Assembly: GCF_042686195.1 (NCBI RefSeq)
Contig: NZ_JBHUOQ010000001.1
Location: forward strand, 930,001-994,000
Length of the DNA: 64,000 bases
Direction of reading: 5' to 3'
Origin: Corticicoccus populi
GTDB lineage: Bacteria > Bacillota > Bacilli > Staphylococcales > Salinicoccaceae
Under the pieces are notes generated by a model. It saw only the letters and a program-made list of their open reading frames with translations. It ran no database searches and was not told the origin of the DNA. Shown here one piece after another: positions 35,912 to 45,022 of this stretch. Position 1 is the first letter of the stretch. Each line of letters begins with the position of its first letter. Position numbers and translations under genes: made by a program.

Positions 35912-37378
35912 TCATTCAAATAAATTTTTAAATATTTTTTTCATCTTAGTACCAAAATCCTGCGGTTCTTTCTGTCTTGCAGATTCACGGTTTTCATCCG
36001 TTACTTTTGCGTCATCATCATAAGTATATTCCTGATAATCCACATCCTGCACGACTTCCTCTGTTTCAGAAGGCTCCTCTTTTACAGGCTCTTCTTCAAC
36101 AAAAGTTTCCTCCCTCTGCAGTTCACTCTCATTTTTTTCTTTTCTTTGAGTAAATAATCCGGAGAAGAAATTGGAATCTTTATTATCTGAAGATTCTGAA
36201 GCATATTGTTCAGGTGCTGCTCCATAATTATCAATTGTAACATACTCGAGGAGTTCATCAAACATAATTCCACTTGCAACAGTAGAAATTGCACTTGAGA
36301 ATTCCGGTTTTCTCGCACCCATTTGATTAGGGATGTGAACACGGACTTTTTCAGTCACAATATCTTGCAGCAGTTCTTTAATTCCGAGGATATTTGCAGT
36401 ACCGCCGGTGATGACAAAACCACCGCTTACTTTGGCAATACCACTTTGATACAGGCGTTCAAACACACTGTTAAAAATTTCTTCAATACGCAGTTCAATG
36501 ATATCTGCAAGGTCTTTAGGCGTCACTTCAATATCCTCGCCACTGTCATTTTGCGGCAGACGGATAATATCAGTGTCATTGGCATGTTCATAAAAAGCAT
36601 GCCCGTACTGTGTTTTAGCTTTTTCAGCCGCTTCATGCGACGTATTAAATGCCTGTGCCAGGTCATTTGTAACATTCTTCCCGCCGACAGGAATACTTGA
36701 AGCATATTTCAGAGAACCTCTTTCATAGTATGCGAACTGCGTCAGTTCAGCCCCTATGTCAATCACAACACTGCCAAGTTCTATCTCTGATTCACTCAGT
36801 ACATGTGAATAATTCACTGCATCAGAATAAACATCGAGAACTGTAAGGCCGGTATCTTCCACACATTTTACAGTATTAATTAAAACTGTACGGTTTGTGA
36901 GAAGTGTTCCCGCTTCAACTGATAATGACTGAGTCGCAATCATTTCTTTCGGGTCCACAACTTCATGAAGCTCATCCACGACAAAATGTCTCGGATAAAC
37001 AGTTACAACTTCTCTCTCATCAGCCATTTCACGATTTCTTATATTTTCAAGTAATTCTTCGATGTGTTCTCCGTTAATTTCTGTTGATTCACCGCCGAAA
37101 CGAAGTGACTCCTCACTGAAGCGGAGGGCTGTATCTGTTACCGGCATTTTTAAGAATACTTCATCAATTTCAACACCTGATGAAATACTCGCTTTTTTTA
37201 TCGTATCATTAATTGCACTTCTTGCCAGATCATAATCTCTGATCATCCCTTTTGATATACCATCTGTAAAAGTTTGTCCCGTTCCAATAATGTTGACACC
37301 TTCATGGAACTTCTCACCAACAATAGCTTTTACACTAGATGAACCGATATCAAGGGCTACATAATAATGTTCCTTCAA
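35912..37378 (-). CDS. ftsA: Cell division protein FtsA
   Basis: Actin-like protein that tethers FtsZ to the membrane. 488 aa: DIGSSSVKAIV phosphate loop, VIDIGAELTQ second phosphate motif, ITGGTANILG adenosine motif, a long acidic extension (about 390-470), and a C-terminal amphipathic helix GTKMKKIFKNLFE for membrane binding. The start is TTG at 37378, 8 bp after GGAGG; no ATG fits. Confidence 0.95.
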   Translation of the reverse strand: MKEHYYVALDIGSSSVKAIVGEKFHEGVNIIGTGQTFTDGISKGMIRDYDLARSAINDTIKKASISSGVEIDEVFLKMPVTDTALRFSEESLRFGGESTEINGEHIEELLENIRNREMADEREVVTVYPRHFVVDELHEVVDPKEMIATQSLSVEAGTLLTNRTVLINTVKCVEDTGLTVLDVYSDAVNYSHVLSESEIELGSVVIDIGAELTQFAYYERGSLKYASSIPVGGKNVTNDLAQAFNTSHEAAEKAKTQYGHAFYEHANDTDIIRLPQNDSGEDIEVTPKDLADIIELRIEEIFNSVFERLYQSGIAKVSGGFVITGGTANILGIKELLQDIVTEKVRVHIPNQMGARKPEFSSAISTVASGIMFDELLEYVTIDNYGAAPEQYASESSDNKDSNFFSGLFTQRKEKNESELQREETFVEEEPVKEEPSETEEVVQDVDYQEYTYDDDAKVTDENRESARQKEPQDFGTKMKKIFKNLFE

Positions 37379-37429
37379 CTCGACTGCCTCCTAGCAAGCA
37401 ATTTGCGATTTTACTAATTTATAGTTTAC

Positions 37430-37458
37430 ATTATAGCTTTACAATTGTGAACTGTTTA
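37430..37458 (-). promoter_or_regulatory. Possible internal ftsAZ promoter
   Basis: Minus strand TAAACA (37453-37458), 17 bp, TATAAT (37430-37435) in the 97-bp gap between divIB and ftsA. The -10 is perfect, the -35 weak. Confidence 0.4.
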
Positions 37459-37475
37459 CAAGCAATCCTGTAAAT

Positions 37476-38645
37476 TTATTCTGATGAATTTGAATTTTCA
37501 CCCTCATTTTCATTCTCCGATGAACTTTCACTATCCTGTCCCATTTGATTCAATGTATCTTTCACACCCACAAGTGATGAATTAATACTGTCAATATACT
37601 CTGCCTGAACAGGTTCTTCATAAATTCCCCGTTTCACATCTTCTGCCTCACTGGAACCATAGGGCAGGAAGCTGCTTCCGATTTCAATATCGATAATACC
37701 GGTATTGTCCTCACCTATTTCTTCCTTCATACCGATGTAATGATTCATTTTCTCACCAAAATCGCGGTAGTCAGCGACAACTTCCTGACCGTCATTCATA
37801 AATATATGAATCCGGGTATTTGAGTTCTCTGAAGGACTGTAGTGAATTTCAGATATTCTTGCTAAAATGTCCGTATTGATATTCTCCATCTCGTCAATGA
37901 CATTTTCAAATTCCTCTCCCTCAAATTGATACAGAATCGGACCATTTGAAGGGGATACAGGATACCCTCTCAGCACACGTGCATTATTCATCACCGGATT
38001 AAACGTACCTTCGTTTTCAATATAAGCAATAATATTATACTCATTTACAGATACATGGACCGAATTCCACCATTCCCGCTCCACAGTGACATCAACAATA
38101 ACAGGGAGCAGCGCAATATTCTCTTCCGCCCTTGTTGTATTAATGCTGAACATTTTGTCACCTTCTTCAAACTGAAGCCGTCCTGAAAGTTCTTCATCAG
38201 TAATCACATGGTTGCCGGAGAAAGTAATCTGTTTCACATTACTCGCACTTGAAGCCGTGTACCAGATTAACACACCGAGTATAATAATAAACACTACTGC
38301 TGATGCCGTAATAATTTTTGCAGGCGTAATTTTTATTTTAGGCATTTTGAACGGTTGTTTTTCTTTCACCGGCGTTTTGTTTGACTCTGCTTCAGTGTTT
38401 TTATCATAGTCATAATGGTTTTCAATGATTACTGAATCATCTGAAAGTGCCTCCGGTGATTCCTGTTCCGATGTTTTCCCGGAACCTTCCCCGCTGTTCT
38501 CTTCAGGCAGTTCTGTCTGATTATCTTTTTCGTCTGCCTCACTTTTTTCAGAGCCTAAAAGACGTGATTCAAGCGACTGATTTTTTTCTTTTTTCTGGCG
38601 CCGCAGTTTTTCTCTCATATCATTGATATCCGGTTCTTTCGGCAT
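37476..38645 (-). CDS. divIB: Cell division protein DivIB/FtsQ
   Basis: 389 aa. Long charged cytoplasmic N-terminus (about 1-110), one membrane helix near 113-130, then the extracellular POTRA domain (VKQITFSGNHVITDEEL) and the beta domain, then an acidic Ser/Glu/Asn-rich tail. It bridges FtsL and the divisome in the septal membrane. 18 bp after murD; as in staphylococci, no murG/murB lies between. Confidence 0.93.
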   Translation of the reverse strand: MPKEPDINDMREKLRRQKKEKNQSLESRLLGSEKSEADEKDNQTELPEENSGEGSGKTSEQESPEALSDDSVIIENHYDYDKNTEAESNKTPVKEKQPFKMPKIKITPAKIITASAVVFIIILGVLIWYTASSASNVKQITFSGNHVITDEELSGRLQFEEGDKMFSINTTRAEENIALLPVIVDVTVEREWWNSVHVSVNEYNIIAYIENEGTFNPVMNNARVLRGYPVSPSNGPILYQFEGEEFENVIDEMENINTDILARISEIHYSPSENSNTRIHIFMNDGQEVVADYRDFGEKMNHYIGMKEEIGEDNTGIIDIEIGSSFLPYGSSEAEDVKRGIYEEPVQAEYIDSINSSLVGVKDTLNQMGQDSESSSENENEGENSNSSE

Positions 38646-38662
38646 CTTTTAGGCTCCTTTCC

Positions 38663-40000
38663 TTAATGACCCAGTGTGAAAAAACCTTCTTTAAAGTGAT
38701 TTCCTCTGGCTTCAAAGTCTTTATATTGATCCCAACTGGCACATGCAGGTGAAAATAATACAACATCACCGGCTTCAGAGTGCTGACCTGCCAACCCGGC
38801 AGCAGTGTTTGGATCATCTGTTTCAATCACTTTAATTCCGGCCTGTTCACCAAGCTGTTTAAATTTATCCTTTGTCTCACCAAATGTGATAATAATTTTC
38901 ACAAACTCAAGATACGGCGTTAAATCATCCAGCGACTGACCACGGTCCAGTCCCCCTGCAATCCAAATCACAGGTTTTGTAAAACTTCTTAACGCAAATG
39001 AAGTAGCCAGACTGTTCGTGGCTTTAGAGTCGTTATAATAATCCGTACCGTTAAACTCACCCAGGTATTCCATTCTGTGAGGAATACCGCCGAAGTTTTT
39101 CAGTGTGCTTAAAATACTTTCTTCAGACACATTGAAGTGACTGACTGCGAGAATTGCCGCCATAATATTCTCATGATTATGAGCACCCTTCAAAAGAATA
39201 TCATCCGTATGAATTAATGCTTTTCCGTTAATCATCAACTCATGGTTTTTAATATATGCATCAGCTGTATCCGTTGAGGAGAAATACTTCACAGGACTCG
39301 GCACATTTACTTTTTCAAGAAGTGCTTTTTGAATGCCGTTAAAAACGATACTGTCTTTTTCCGTCATATGTTTTAACAGGTTCAATTTCGCTTCTACATA
39401 CTCTTCTTTTGATGAATGATAATCCAGGTGCGCCTCATATATATTTGTAAATACCGCAACGTCAGGTCTGAATTCACGGACACCCATCAGCTGAAAAGAT
39501 GACAGTTCCATCACCAGAATACTGTCATCAGCTGCTTCCAGTACTGCCTCTGATGCCGGGAAACCAATGTTGCCGCATAAAATCGGTTTTTTACCTGAAC
39601 GCTCAAGCATTTCACCGATTAAGTGAGTAACCGTTGTTTTGCCGTTGGTACCCGTGATACCGATAATCGGTACTTTGGACATATGGTAAGCAAGTTCCAC
39701 CTCAGTAATAATCGGAATCTCTCTTTCCAGAGCCTCCTGAAGGAAATCAATCCGGTAAGGAATTCCCGGGTTTTTGACAATTAAATCTGCATCATTCAAT
39801 AAACTCGTCGGGTGGTGTCCGTCAACAATCTCGACACCCCAGCCGGTCAAAAGACGTCTGACTGATTCATCTGCAATAATTTCATTTGTCGTCAAAATAA
39901 TATCGGCACCAAGATCAGCAAGAAGATTTACAGCGCTTTTACCGCTTCTGCCGTATCCAAGTACAATGACTGTTTTATTCTCCAAAACTCTCTTTTCCAC
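38663..40000 (-). CDS. murD: UDP-N-acetylmuramoylalanine-D-glutamate ligase
   Basis: Adds D-Glu to UDP-MurNAc-L-Ala in the cytosol. 445 aa Mur ligase with ATP loop GITGTNGKTT, central SSFQL and C-terminal WIAGGLDRG. The start is GTG at 40000, directly abutting the mraY stop (TAAGTG). Confidence 0.96.
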   Translation of the reverse strand: MEKRVLENKTVIVLGYGRSGKSAVNLLADLGADIILTTNEIIADESVRRLLTGWGVEIVDGHHPTSLLNDADLIVKNPGIPYRIDFLQEALEREIPIITEVELAYHMSKVPIIGITGTNGKTTVTHLIGEMLERSGKKPILCGNIGFPASEAVLEAADDSILVMELSSFQLMGVREFRPDVAVFTNIYEAHLDYHSSKEEYVEAKLNLLKHMTEKDSIVFNGIQKALLEKVNVPSPVKYFSSTDTADAYIKNHELMINGKALIHTDDILLKGAHNHENIMAAILAVSHFNVSEESILSTLKNFGGIPHRMEYLGEFNGTDYYNDSKATNSLATSFALRSFTKPVIWIAGGLDRGQSLDDLTPYLEFVKIIITFGETKDKFKQLGEQAGIKVIETDDPNTAAGLAGQHSEAGDVVLFSPACASWDQYKDFEARGNHFKEGFFTLGH

Positions 40001-40963
40001 TTACATCACTCCCAGAATAACACCAATAATTCCTGCAACAGCACCCGTTAACCAGAACACTGTGACAATTTTCCACTCACTCCATCCAAGCAGTTCAAAA
40101 TGATGGTGAATCGGTGTCATTTTAAAGATTCGTTTTCCTGTCAGCTTAAATGATACAACTTGAATCATGACAGACAATGTTTCAACTACAAATACGATCC
40201 CGATAATCAACAGCAGAAGGCTGTTATTAATCATTATGGAAACTGTTGCGATGATGCCGCCCAACGCAAGACTTCCGGTATCTCCCATAAATAATTTCGC
40301 AGGATATTTATTGTGTATAAGAAAGCCGATAAGACTTCCGATAATAATGCACAAAAATGTAGACACAGTGCTTTCCGACAATGCGGTTGTCACGGCCAGA
40401 AATGAAGAAAATGCAATCACTGAAAGCCCTGTCGCAAGGCCGTCAAGACCGTCCGTCAGATTCACTGCATTAGAGAAACCGACCTGCCAGAATACGATCC
40501 ACACTACAAACAGAAAGCCGAGCGGAATATCAAATTCTGTTCCGGGAATGTGCACACTGTTTGAAATTCCAGGTATAAAGTTCAGCATAATAATATAAAT
40601 AATAACCGATACAATGACCTGTGCGAGAAATTTCTGTCTGGATGTCAGTCCTGTATTATGCTTTTTGACAACAATGATGTAATCGTCAAGAAAACCGATT
40701 AAACCGAAACCGATAGTCACAATTAAAAGAACCACCATCTTGGATACATCATCTACAAAAAACAGTGCAGCAATTGTTAAGATAATAATCGGAATTAAAA
40801 ATGTCAGCCCGCCCATTGTCGGCGTTCCTGTTTTCACCTGATGGCTCTTTGGTCCTTCCTCACGTATAGACTGACCGAACTTCAAGCGCTTCAGCAGTGG
40901 AATTGTTGCAGGCACTAAAAAGAAAGTGGCAGCAAAAGCTAAAATTAAAAATAAAATATTCAT
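40001..40963 (-). CDS. mraY: Phospho-MurNAc-pentapeptide translocase MraY
   Basis: Transfers phospho-MurNAc-pentapeptide to undecaprenyl phosphate, forming lipid I. 320 aa, ten membrane helices. Catalytic aspartates in FLDDY and NLTDGLDGLA, and the HHHFELLGW motif near the end, are visible. ATG 40963. Confidence 0.97.
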   Translation of the reverse strand: MNILFLILAFAATFFLVPATIPLLKRLKFGQSIREEGPKSHQVKTGTPTMGGLTFLIPIIILTIAALFFVDDVSKMVVLLIVTIGFGLIGFLDDYIIVVKKHNTGLTSRQKFLAQVIVSVIIYIIMLNFIPGISNSVHIPGTEFDIPLGFLFVVWIVFWQVGFSNAVNLTDGLDGLATGLSVIAFSSFLAVTTALSESTVSTFLCIIIGSLIGFLIHNKYPAKLFMGDTGSLALGGIIATVSIMINNSLLLLIIGIVFVVETLSVMIQVVSFKLTGKRIFKMTPIHHHFELLGWSEWKIVTVFWLTGAVAGIIGVILGVM

Positions 40964-40972
40964 GTTATCCTC

Positions 40973-43129
40973 CTAGTCATCAGGGTCGTTTGAAGAAAGT
41001 GTGAGTTCAACTTCCTCATCTTCTCCTACAGGCGCCCCTTCTTCTGTTGATTGTGTTGTTACATATCCTTCGCCCTCTAAAGTGATATGAATACCTGCAA
41101 GCTCTGATGCAATAATCGCCTCACGCTTAGATAATCCTGTCATATCAGGCATAGTTATTTCACCGTCAGTTTTAACAACCAATGTTTCGTCAGGAAGCAT
41201 TGAGCTGTCTTTCGGATAGTGGTCGACAATTTCATCACCGTCTCCAATCACCCGTACATTAAATTGGTCGGTAATGCCGCTCTCAGTCAATGACTCTCCT
41301 GTATGATTTCCAATATCAGTCATTTGACCTGTTTCCTCGGAACTCTCTCCTACCTCAAGGTATTTAAGTGATCTTTCAACCAATGGATTCAAACCGTGCA
41401 TTACACCGTAATCCCACGTATCCGAAGCATTTTTGCCGGCAAGTTTCACACCATAGTATACTATAATTTCAGGGTCATCCGCCGGTGCATAGCCTATAAA
41501 TGAGGTTAAAAATTGATACGGTTCATCAATATAACCGCCGCCGTCAGGATCAATCACCTGGGCAGTCCCCGTTTTACCGGCCATATCATAGTCATCAAGA
41601 ACATACTGCGGGTTACGCTCCATCGTACCATCTATCAGGGAATTGATTTCTGCCTGCGTTTCATCAGCTGCCTCTTCTGAAATCACTTGTCTGACAGTCT
41701 CTTCTTTGCCTTCCTGAAGCACCTCTCCTGTGTTTGGATCAGTAATAGATTCTACCACATACGGCTTCTTCATCTGACCGCCGTTTAATATCGCAGTCAT
41801 CCCCTGAATCATCTGAATCGGGGTGACTGTTGAAGTCTGACCGAAAGATGTTGTTTTTCTCTGAAGCTCATTATCCCAGCCGATCACTCCCGGCACTTCT
41901 CCAATAAATTCAGATTCAGTAGACTGACCGAAACCGAAATCTTGATAATACTCAAGCATTCTGTCCTCACCGACTCTGTCCTGAAGGAGCATCATCAGAG
42001 CATTAGATGAGTACTGCATGCCTTCATTATAGGTAATGTTACCCCATCCTTCACGCTCCCAGTCATAGATAGTATGTCCGTCCACATCAAAAGAACCTGA
42101 TTCATAAACTGCATTCGGATCATATTCCCCTGCATCGATGGCTGCAGCAAGACCAAACACTTTAAACGTTGAGCCCGGTTCAAAGGAATACTGGTACAGC
42201 ATATTCAACCAGCTGTTCCCAAAGCCTTCTCTTGTTCTCGGGTTAAATGAAGGACGCTGTCCTGTGCCTAAAATTTCTCCGGTTTCTGCATCTGCCACAA
42301 CCGCAAATAACTCTTCAGGTTCAAAATGCTCATCCATAATATCGAGGGATTCCTCAACATAGAGCTGGATATTTGAGTCAATTGTAAGCTGTACATCCGC
42401 ACCATCCTCCGGTGCAGATACTTCCGTATCTGTACTTGGAACAATATTCCCCCACAAATCTTTTATGAAGTCTGTAGAACCATCTGTTCCGGTCAAAAGC
42501 TCGTTGTAAGTACGTTCAATACCCATTTGACCCGAGATAACACCGCTCTCTTCATTTCTCTCTGCAAAACCGAGAAGGTGGGATGCGAAATTACCATTCG
42601 GATAAAAGCGCTTCGTTTCAGTCGTGAAAGTCACACCGCCGAGCTTCTGATCCTGTTTTAATTCTTCCATCTCAAGTTTTTGATTGTAAGTAATGTCCTG
42701 ACCTTCACGGCCGAGTTCAACCTGCATACGGTCCTGTTCCTGACCGTCTTCAATCCGCTCCATGATATCATCTGCATCCATGCCGATAATGTCACTTAAA
42801 ATTTCTGCAGTTTCTTCAGGATTGTTCACATGGTCCGGGTAATCTTCATCCAGTATCAGTGCAATACGATAAGACTCCATATCACTTGCCAGAACATTTC
42901 CTTCTCTGTCTAATATATTCCCTCTATCTGCATCATTAATCTGACTTCTTGCAAATTTAGCATTTCCGTGCGCTGTCAAATCTTCATCGTCCACTGTTTT
43001 CCCAATCATCAAATACGCAAACTGCCATATTAACAAAAGAAAAAGCACTCCTATACCTACGTTAATAAGGAGCGCATGAACAGATACTGTTCTTTTATAC
43101 TTACCAATTCTCAGTTTAATTCTGGTCAT
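40973..43129 (-). CDS. pbp1: Division-specific class B penicillin-binding protein with PASTA domains (PBP1)
   Basis: 718 aa septal transpeptidase. Short cytoplasmic tail, one membrane helix at about 20-45, dimerisation domain, transpeptidase motifs STFK (in EPGSTFKVFG), SSN and KTG (AGKTGTAQ), and two C-terminal PASTA domains. Partner of FtsW/FtsL/DivIB. An alternative TTG start is four codons upstream; ATG 43129 is preferred. Starts 14 bp inside ftsL. Confidence 0.95.
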   Translation of the reverse strand: MTRIKLRIGKYKRTVSVHALLINVGIGVLFLLLIWQFAYLMIGKTVDDEDLTAHGNAKFARSQINDADRGNILDREGNVLASDMESYRIALILDEDYPDHVNNPEETAEILSDIIGMDADDIMERIEDGQEQDRMQVELGREGQDITYNQKLEMEELKQDQKLGGVTFTTETKRFYPNGNFASHLLGFAERNEESGVISGQMGIERTYNELLTGTDGSTDFIKDLWGNIVPSTDTEVSAPEDGADVQLTIDSNIQLYVEESLDIMDEHFEPEELFAVVADAETGEILGTGQRPSFNPRTREGFGNSWLNMLYQYSFEPGSTFKVFGLAAAIDAGEYDPNAVYESGSFDVDGHTIYDWEREGWGNITYNEGMQYSSNALMMLLQDRVGEDRMLEYYQDFGFGQSTESEFIGEVPGVIGWDNELQRKTTSFGQTSTVTPIQMIQGMTAILNGGQMKKPYVVESITDPNTGEVLQEGKEETVRQVISEEAADETQAEINSLIDGTMERNPQYVLDDYDMAGKTGTAQVIDPDGGGYIDEPYQFLTSFIGYAPADDPEIIVYYGVKLAGKNASDTWDYGVMHGLNPLVERSLKYLEVGESSEETGQMTDIGNHTGESLTESGITDQFNVRVIGDGDEIVDHYPKDSSMLPDETLVVKTDGEITMPDMTGLSKREAIIASELAGIHITLEGEGYVTTQSTEEGAPVGEDEEVELTLSSNDPDD

Positions 43130-43499
43130 AATTCTCAACAACCTTTACATTGCTATTATCTAAATCGAGTCCCAGGTCATTGGCTTTTTCATAAATTCTG
43201 TCATAGCTCCGAAGATCAGTCACCTCTGTATTCAGTTCGTGAATTTCACTCTCTGTTGTCGCTATGTCACTTTCAAGACTTACAATTTCTGATTGTAACT
43301 GATAGGCCTCCATCTTTAATGACAACACATAAAATGCACATAATGCTATCATAAATAACAGAATTAAATATACACCCATTTCAAAACGTTTTATACCGAC
43401 AACTTTTCGTGTCTTCCTGGTCTCTTCGGTATATGTATCCGGATGATTCCTGTCTGCTGTTTTTGTATTTGGAAGAACTCTGTACTTCTCTACCGCCAT
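43116..43499 (-). CDS. ftsL: Cell division protein FtsL
   Basis: 127 aa bitopic protein: basic cytoplasmic segment, one membrane helix at about 45-65 (GVYLILLFMIALCAFYVLSL), then an extracellular coiled coil with regular Glu/Leu heptads. It forms the FtsL-DivIB-DivIC complex. Identification rests on position between rsmH and pbp1 plus topology, because sequence conservation is low. Confidence 0.9.
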   Translation of the reverse strand: MAVEKYRVLPNTKTADRNHPDTYTEETRKTRKVVGIKRFEMGVYLILLFMIALCAFYVLSLKMEAYQLQSEIVSLESDIATTESEIHELNTEVTDLRSYDRIYEKANDLGLDLDNSNVKVVENYDQN

Positions 43500-43510
43500 A
43501 ATAACACACC

Positions 43511-44440
43511 CTATTTTTGTTTCTCTGCTATTCTCAGTTTTGCACTTCTCGCTCTTCTATTTTCTTCAATAGATGCTTCACTTGCGATAATCGGTTTTCT
43601 ATTCACTCTTTTTAACAACGGCTGGTATTCTTCAGGAATCACCGGCATATTTCTTGGAAGTTCCGGTCCTTTTTCATATTCTACAAACATCTGCTTGCAG
43701 ATTCGATCCTCCAGAGAATGGAACGTAATAACAGAAACTCTGCCGCCTTTTTTCAACAGGCCGATTGCCTGTTCCAAAGAACGCTCAAATACACCAAGTT
43801 CATCATTCACTGCAATTCTTAACGCCTGAAAAACCCTTTTAGCGGGATGACCGCCGGTACGGCGGAATTTATGCGGAATTTGACTTTTAATGAGTTCTGT
43901 CAACTCAGTCGTTGTAGTTATCGGCTGGTCATTTCTTTTACGTTCAATCTCACGGGCAATCTTTTTTGAAAATTTCTCTTCCCCGTAGCGGTAAAATATA
44001 CTGACAAGTTCCGCATAAGGGTATTCATTTACAATTTTGTAAGCATCAAGCTCCTGGGTCTGATCCATACGCATATCAAGTCGTGCTTCCTTGGAATGAC
44101 TGAATCCTCTTTCAGTGATATCCAGCTGCGGGCTTGAGACACCGAGATCATATAAAATACCGTCTATTTCTGTAACGCCGACGTTATTTAATTCATTTTT
44201 TAAATGTTCAAAATTCGAATGGATAAATGTAATATTGTCATACTCTTTAAATTTTTCTTTTGCATGTTCCAATGCATATTGATCCTGATCAAATACAATC
44301 ACACGACCTGTATCGAGCTTGGAAAGTAAATATTCCGTATGCCCGCCGCCTCCAAGCGTTGCATCAACATACACGCCATCCGGCTTTACATTGAGACCGT
44401 CTACAGTCTCATTCAGCAGTACTGTGTCGTGCTTAAACAT
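43511..44440 (-). CDS. rsmH: 16S rRNA m4C1402 methyltransferase RsmH (MraW)
   Basis: 309 aa. SAM motif DATLGGGGHTEYLL, then FDQDQYAL, LYDLGVSSPQLD and C-terminal ITFHSLEDR are the family signatures. Second gene of the division/cell-wall cluster, directly after mraZ. Confidence 0.97.
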   Translation of the reverse strand: MFKHDTVLLNETVDGLNVKPDGVYVDATLGGGGHTEYLLSKLDTGRVIVFDQDQYALEHAKEKFKEYDNITFIHSNFEHLKNELNNVGVTEIDGILYDLGVSSPQLDITERGFSHSKEARLDMRMDQTQELDAYKIVNEYPYAELVSIFYRYGEEKFSKKIAREIERKRNDQPITTTTELTELIKSQIPHKFRRTGGHPAKRVFQALRIAVNDELGVFERSLEQAIGLLKKGGRVSVITFHSLEDRICKQMFVEYEKGPELPRNMPVIPEEYQPLLKRVNRKPIIASEASIEENRRARSAKLRIAEKQK

Positions 44441-44451
44441 GTCTTCACATC

Positions 44452-44883
44452 CTATAAATCAAAGTCAATTAAATCTTCAGCAATATCTTCAAAATTTTCT
44501 TCTGAATCCTGATAAAATGTATTCCATTCCTCAGTATTCCATATTTCAATACGGCTTGAGACACCGATTACTGTACACTCTTTATCAAGCCCGGCATATT
44601 GACACAGATTTTGAGGAATATTGATTCTCCCCTGTTTATCTACATCCACCGTTACTGCACCTGAGAAAAACATTCTCATAAATTTACGTGCATCTCTTTT
44701 TGTTAAGGGCAGGCTCTTCATTTTTTCTTCAATACGACTCCACTCATCAAGAGTATAGCCGAACAGACATTTATCAAGACCGCGTGTAATAACAAACTGA
44801 TCCGTCAAAGATTCACGGAGTTTACTCGGCACAATCATTCTGCCTTTTGTATCCAGTTTATTGTTATATTCACCCATGAACAT
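44452..44883 (-). CDS. mraZ: Transcriptional regulator MraZ
   Basis: 143 aa with two AbrB-like swapped-hairpin repeats: GEYNNKLDTKGRMIVPSKLR in the first half and VDKQGRINIPQNL in the second. MraZ binds repeated TGGGN-type boxes upstream of its own gene and, in E. coli, represses the cluster. The start MFMGEYN at 44883 matches staphylococcal homologues and has GGGTG 7 bp upstream. The predicted boxes are at 44911-44935. Confidence 0.95.
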   Translation of the reverse strand: MFMGEYNNKLDTKGRMIVPSKLRESLTDQFVITRGLDKCLFGYTLDEWSRIEEKMKSLPLTKRDARKFMRMFFSGAVTVDVDKQGRINIPQNLCQYAGLDKECTVIGVSSRIEIWNTEEWNTFYQDSEENFEDIAEDLIDFDL

Positions 44884-44910
44884 AAATGTCACCCGCCTTA
44901 TTTGTAATTT

Positions 44911-44943
44911 ACCACATTCCCCCACTTTTCACCACATATTATA
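44911..44943 (-). promoter_or_regulatory. mraZ promoter -10 and three MraZ-type boxes
   Basis: On the minus strand a TATAAT (44938-44943) is followed by GTGGT, GTGGG and GTGGT, whose first bases are exactly 10 bp apart (44931-44935, 44921-44925, 44911-44915). Five-base boxes with 5-bp spacers are the known MraZ operator layout. They would cover the transcription start, fitting autorepression. No good -35 was found. Confidence 0.7.
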
Positions 44944-44973
44944 TGTAATTCATTGATTTTATTTTCTGCACAC

Positions 44974-45009
44974 AAAAAAAACATCCTCCAATTGTTTGGA
45001 AGATGTCAA
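44974..45009 (-). terminator. bshC terminator
   Basis: Stem ACATCTTCCAA / TTGGAGGATGT with an ACAA-like loop and a run of eight T on the minus strand, just past the bshC stop codon and upstream of the mraZ promoter. Confidence 0.88.
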
Positions 45010-45022
45010 AAATACTTTATTT

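Noticed and set aside
40167..40598. Plus-strand open frame of 143 codons inside mraY
   Set aside because: Shadow of a membrane protein gene; composition reflects the antisense of hydrophobic codons.
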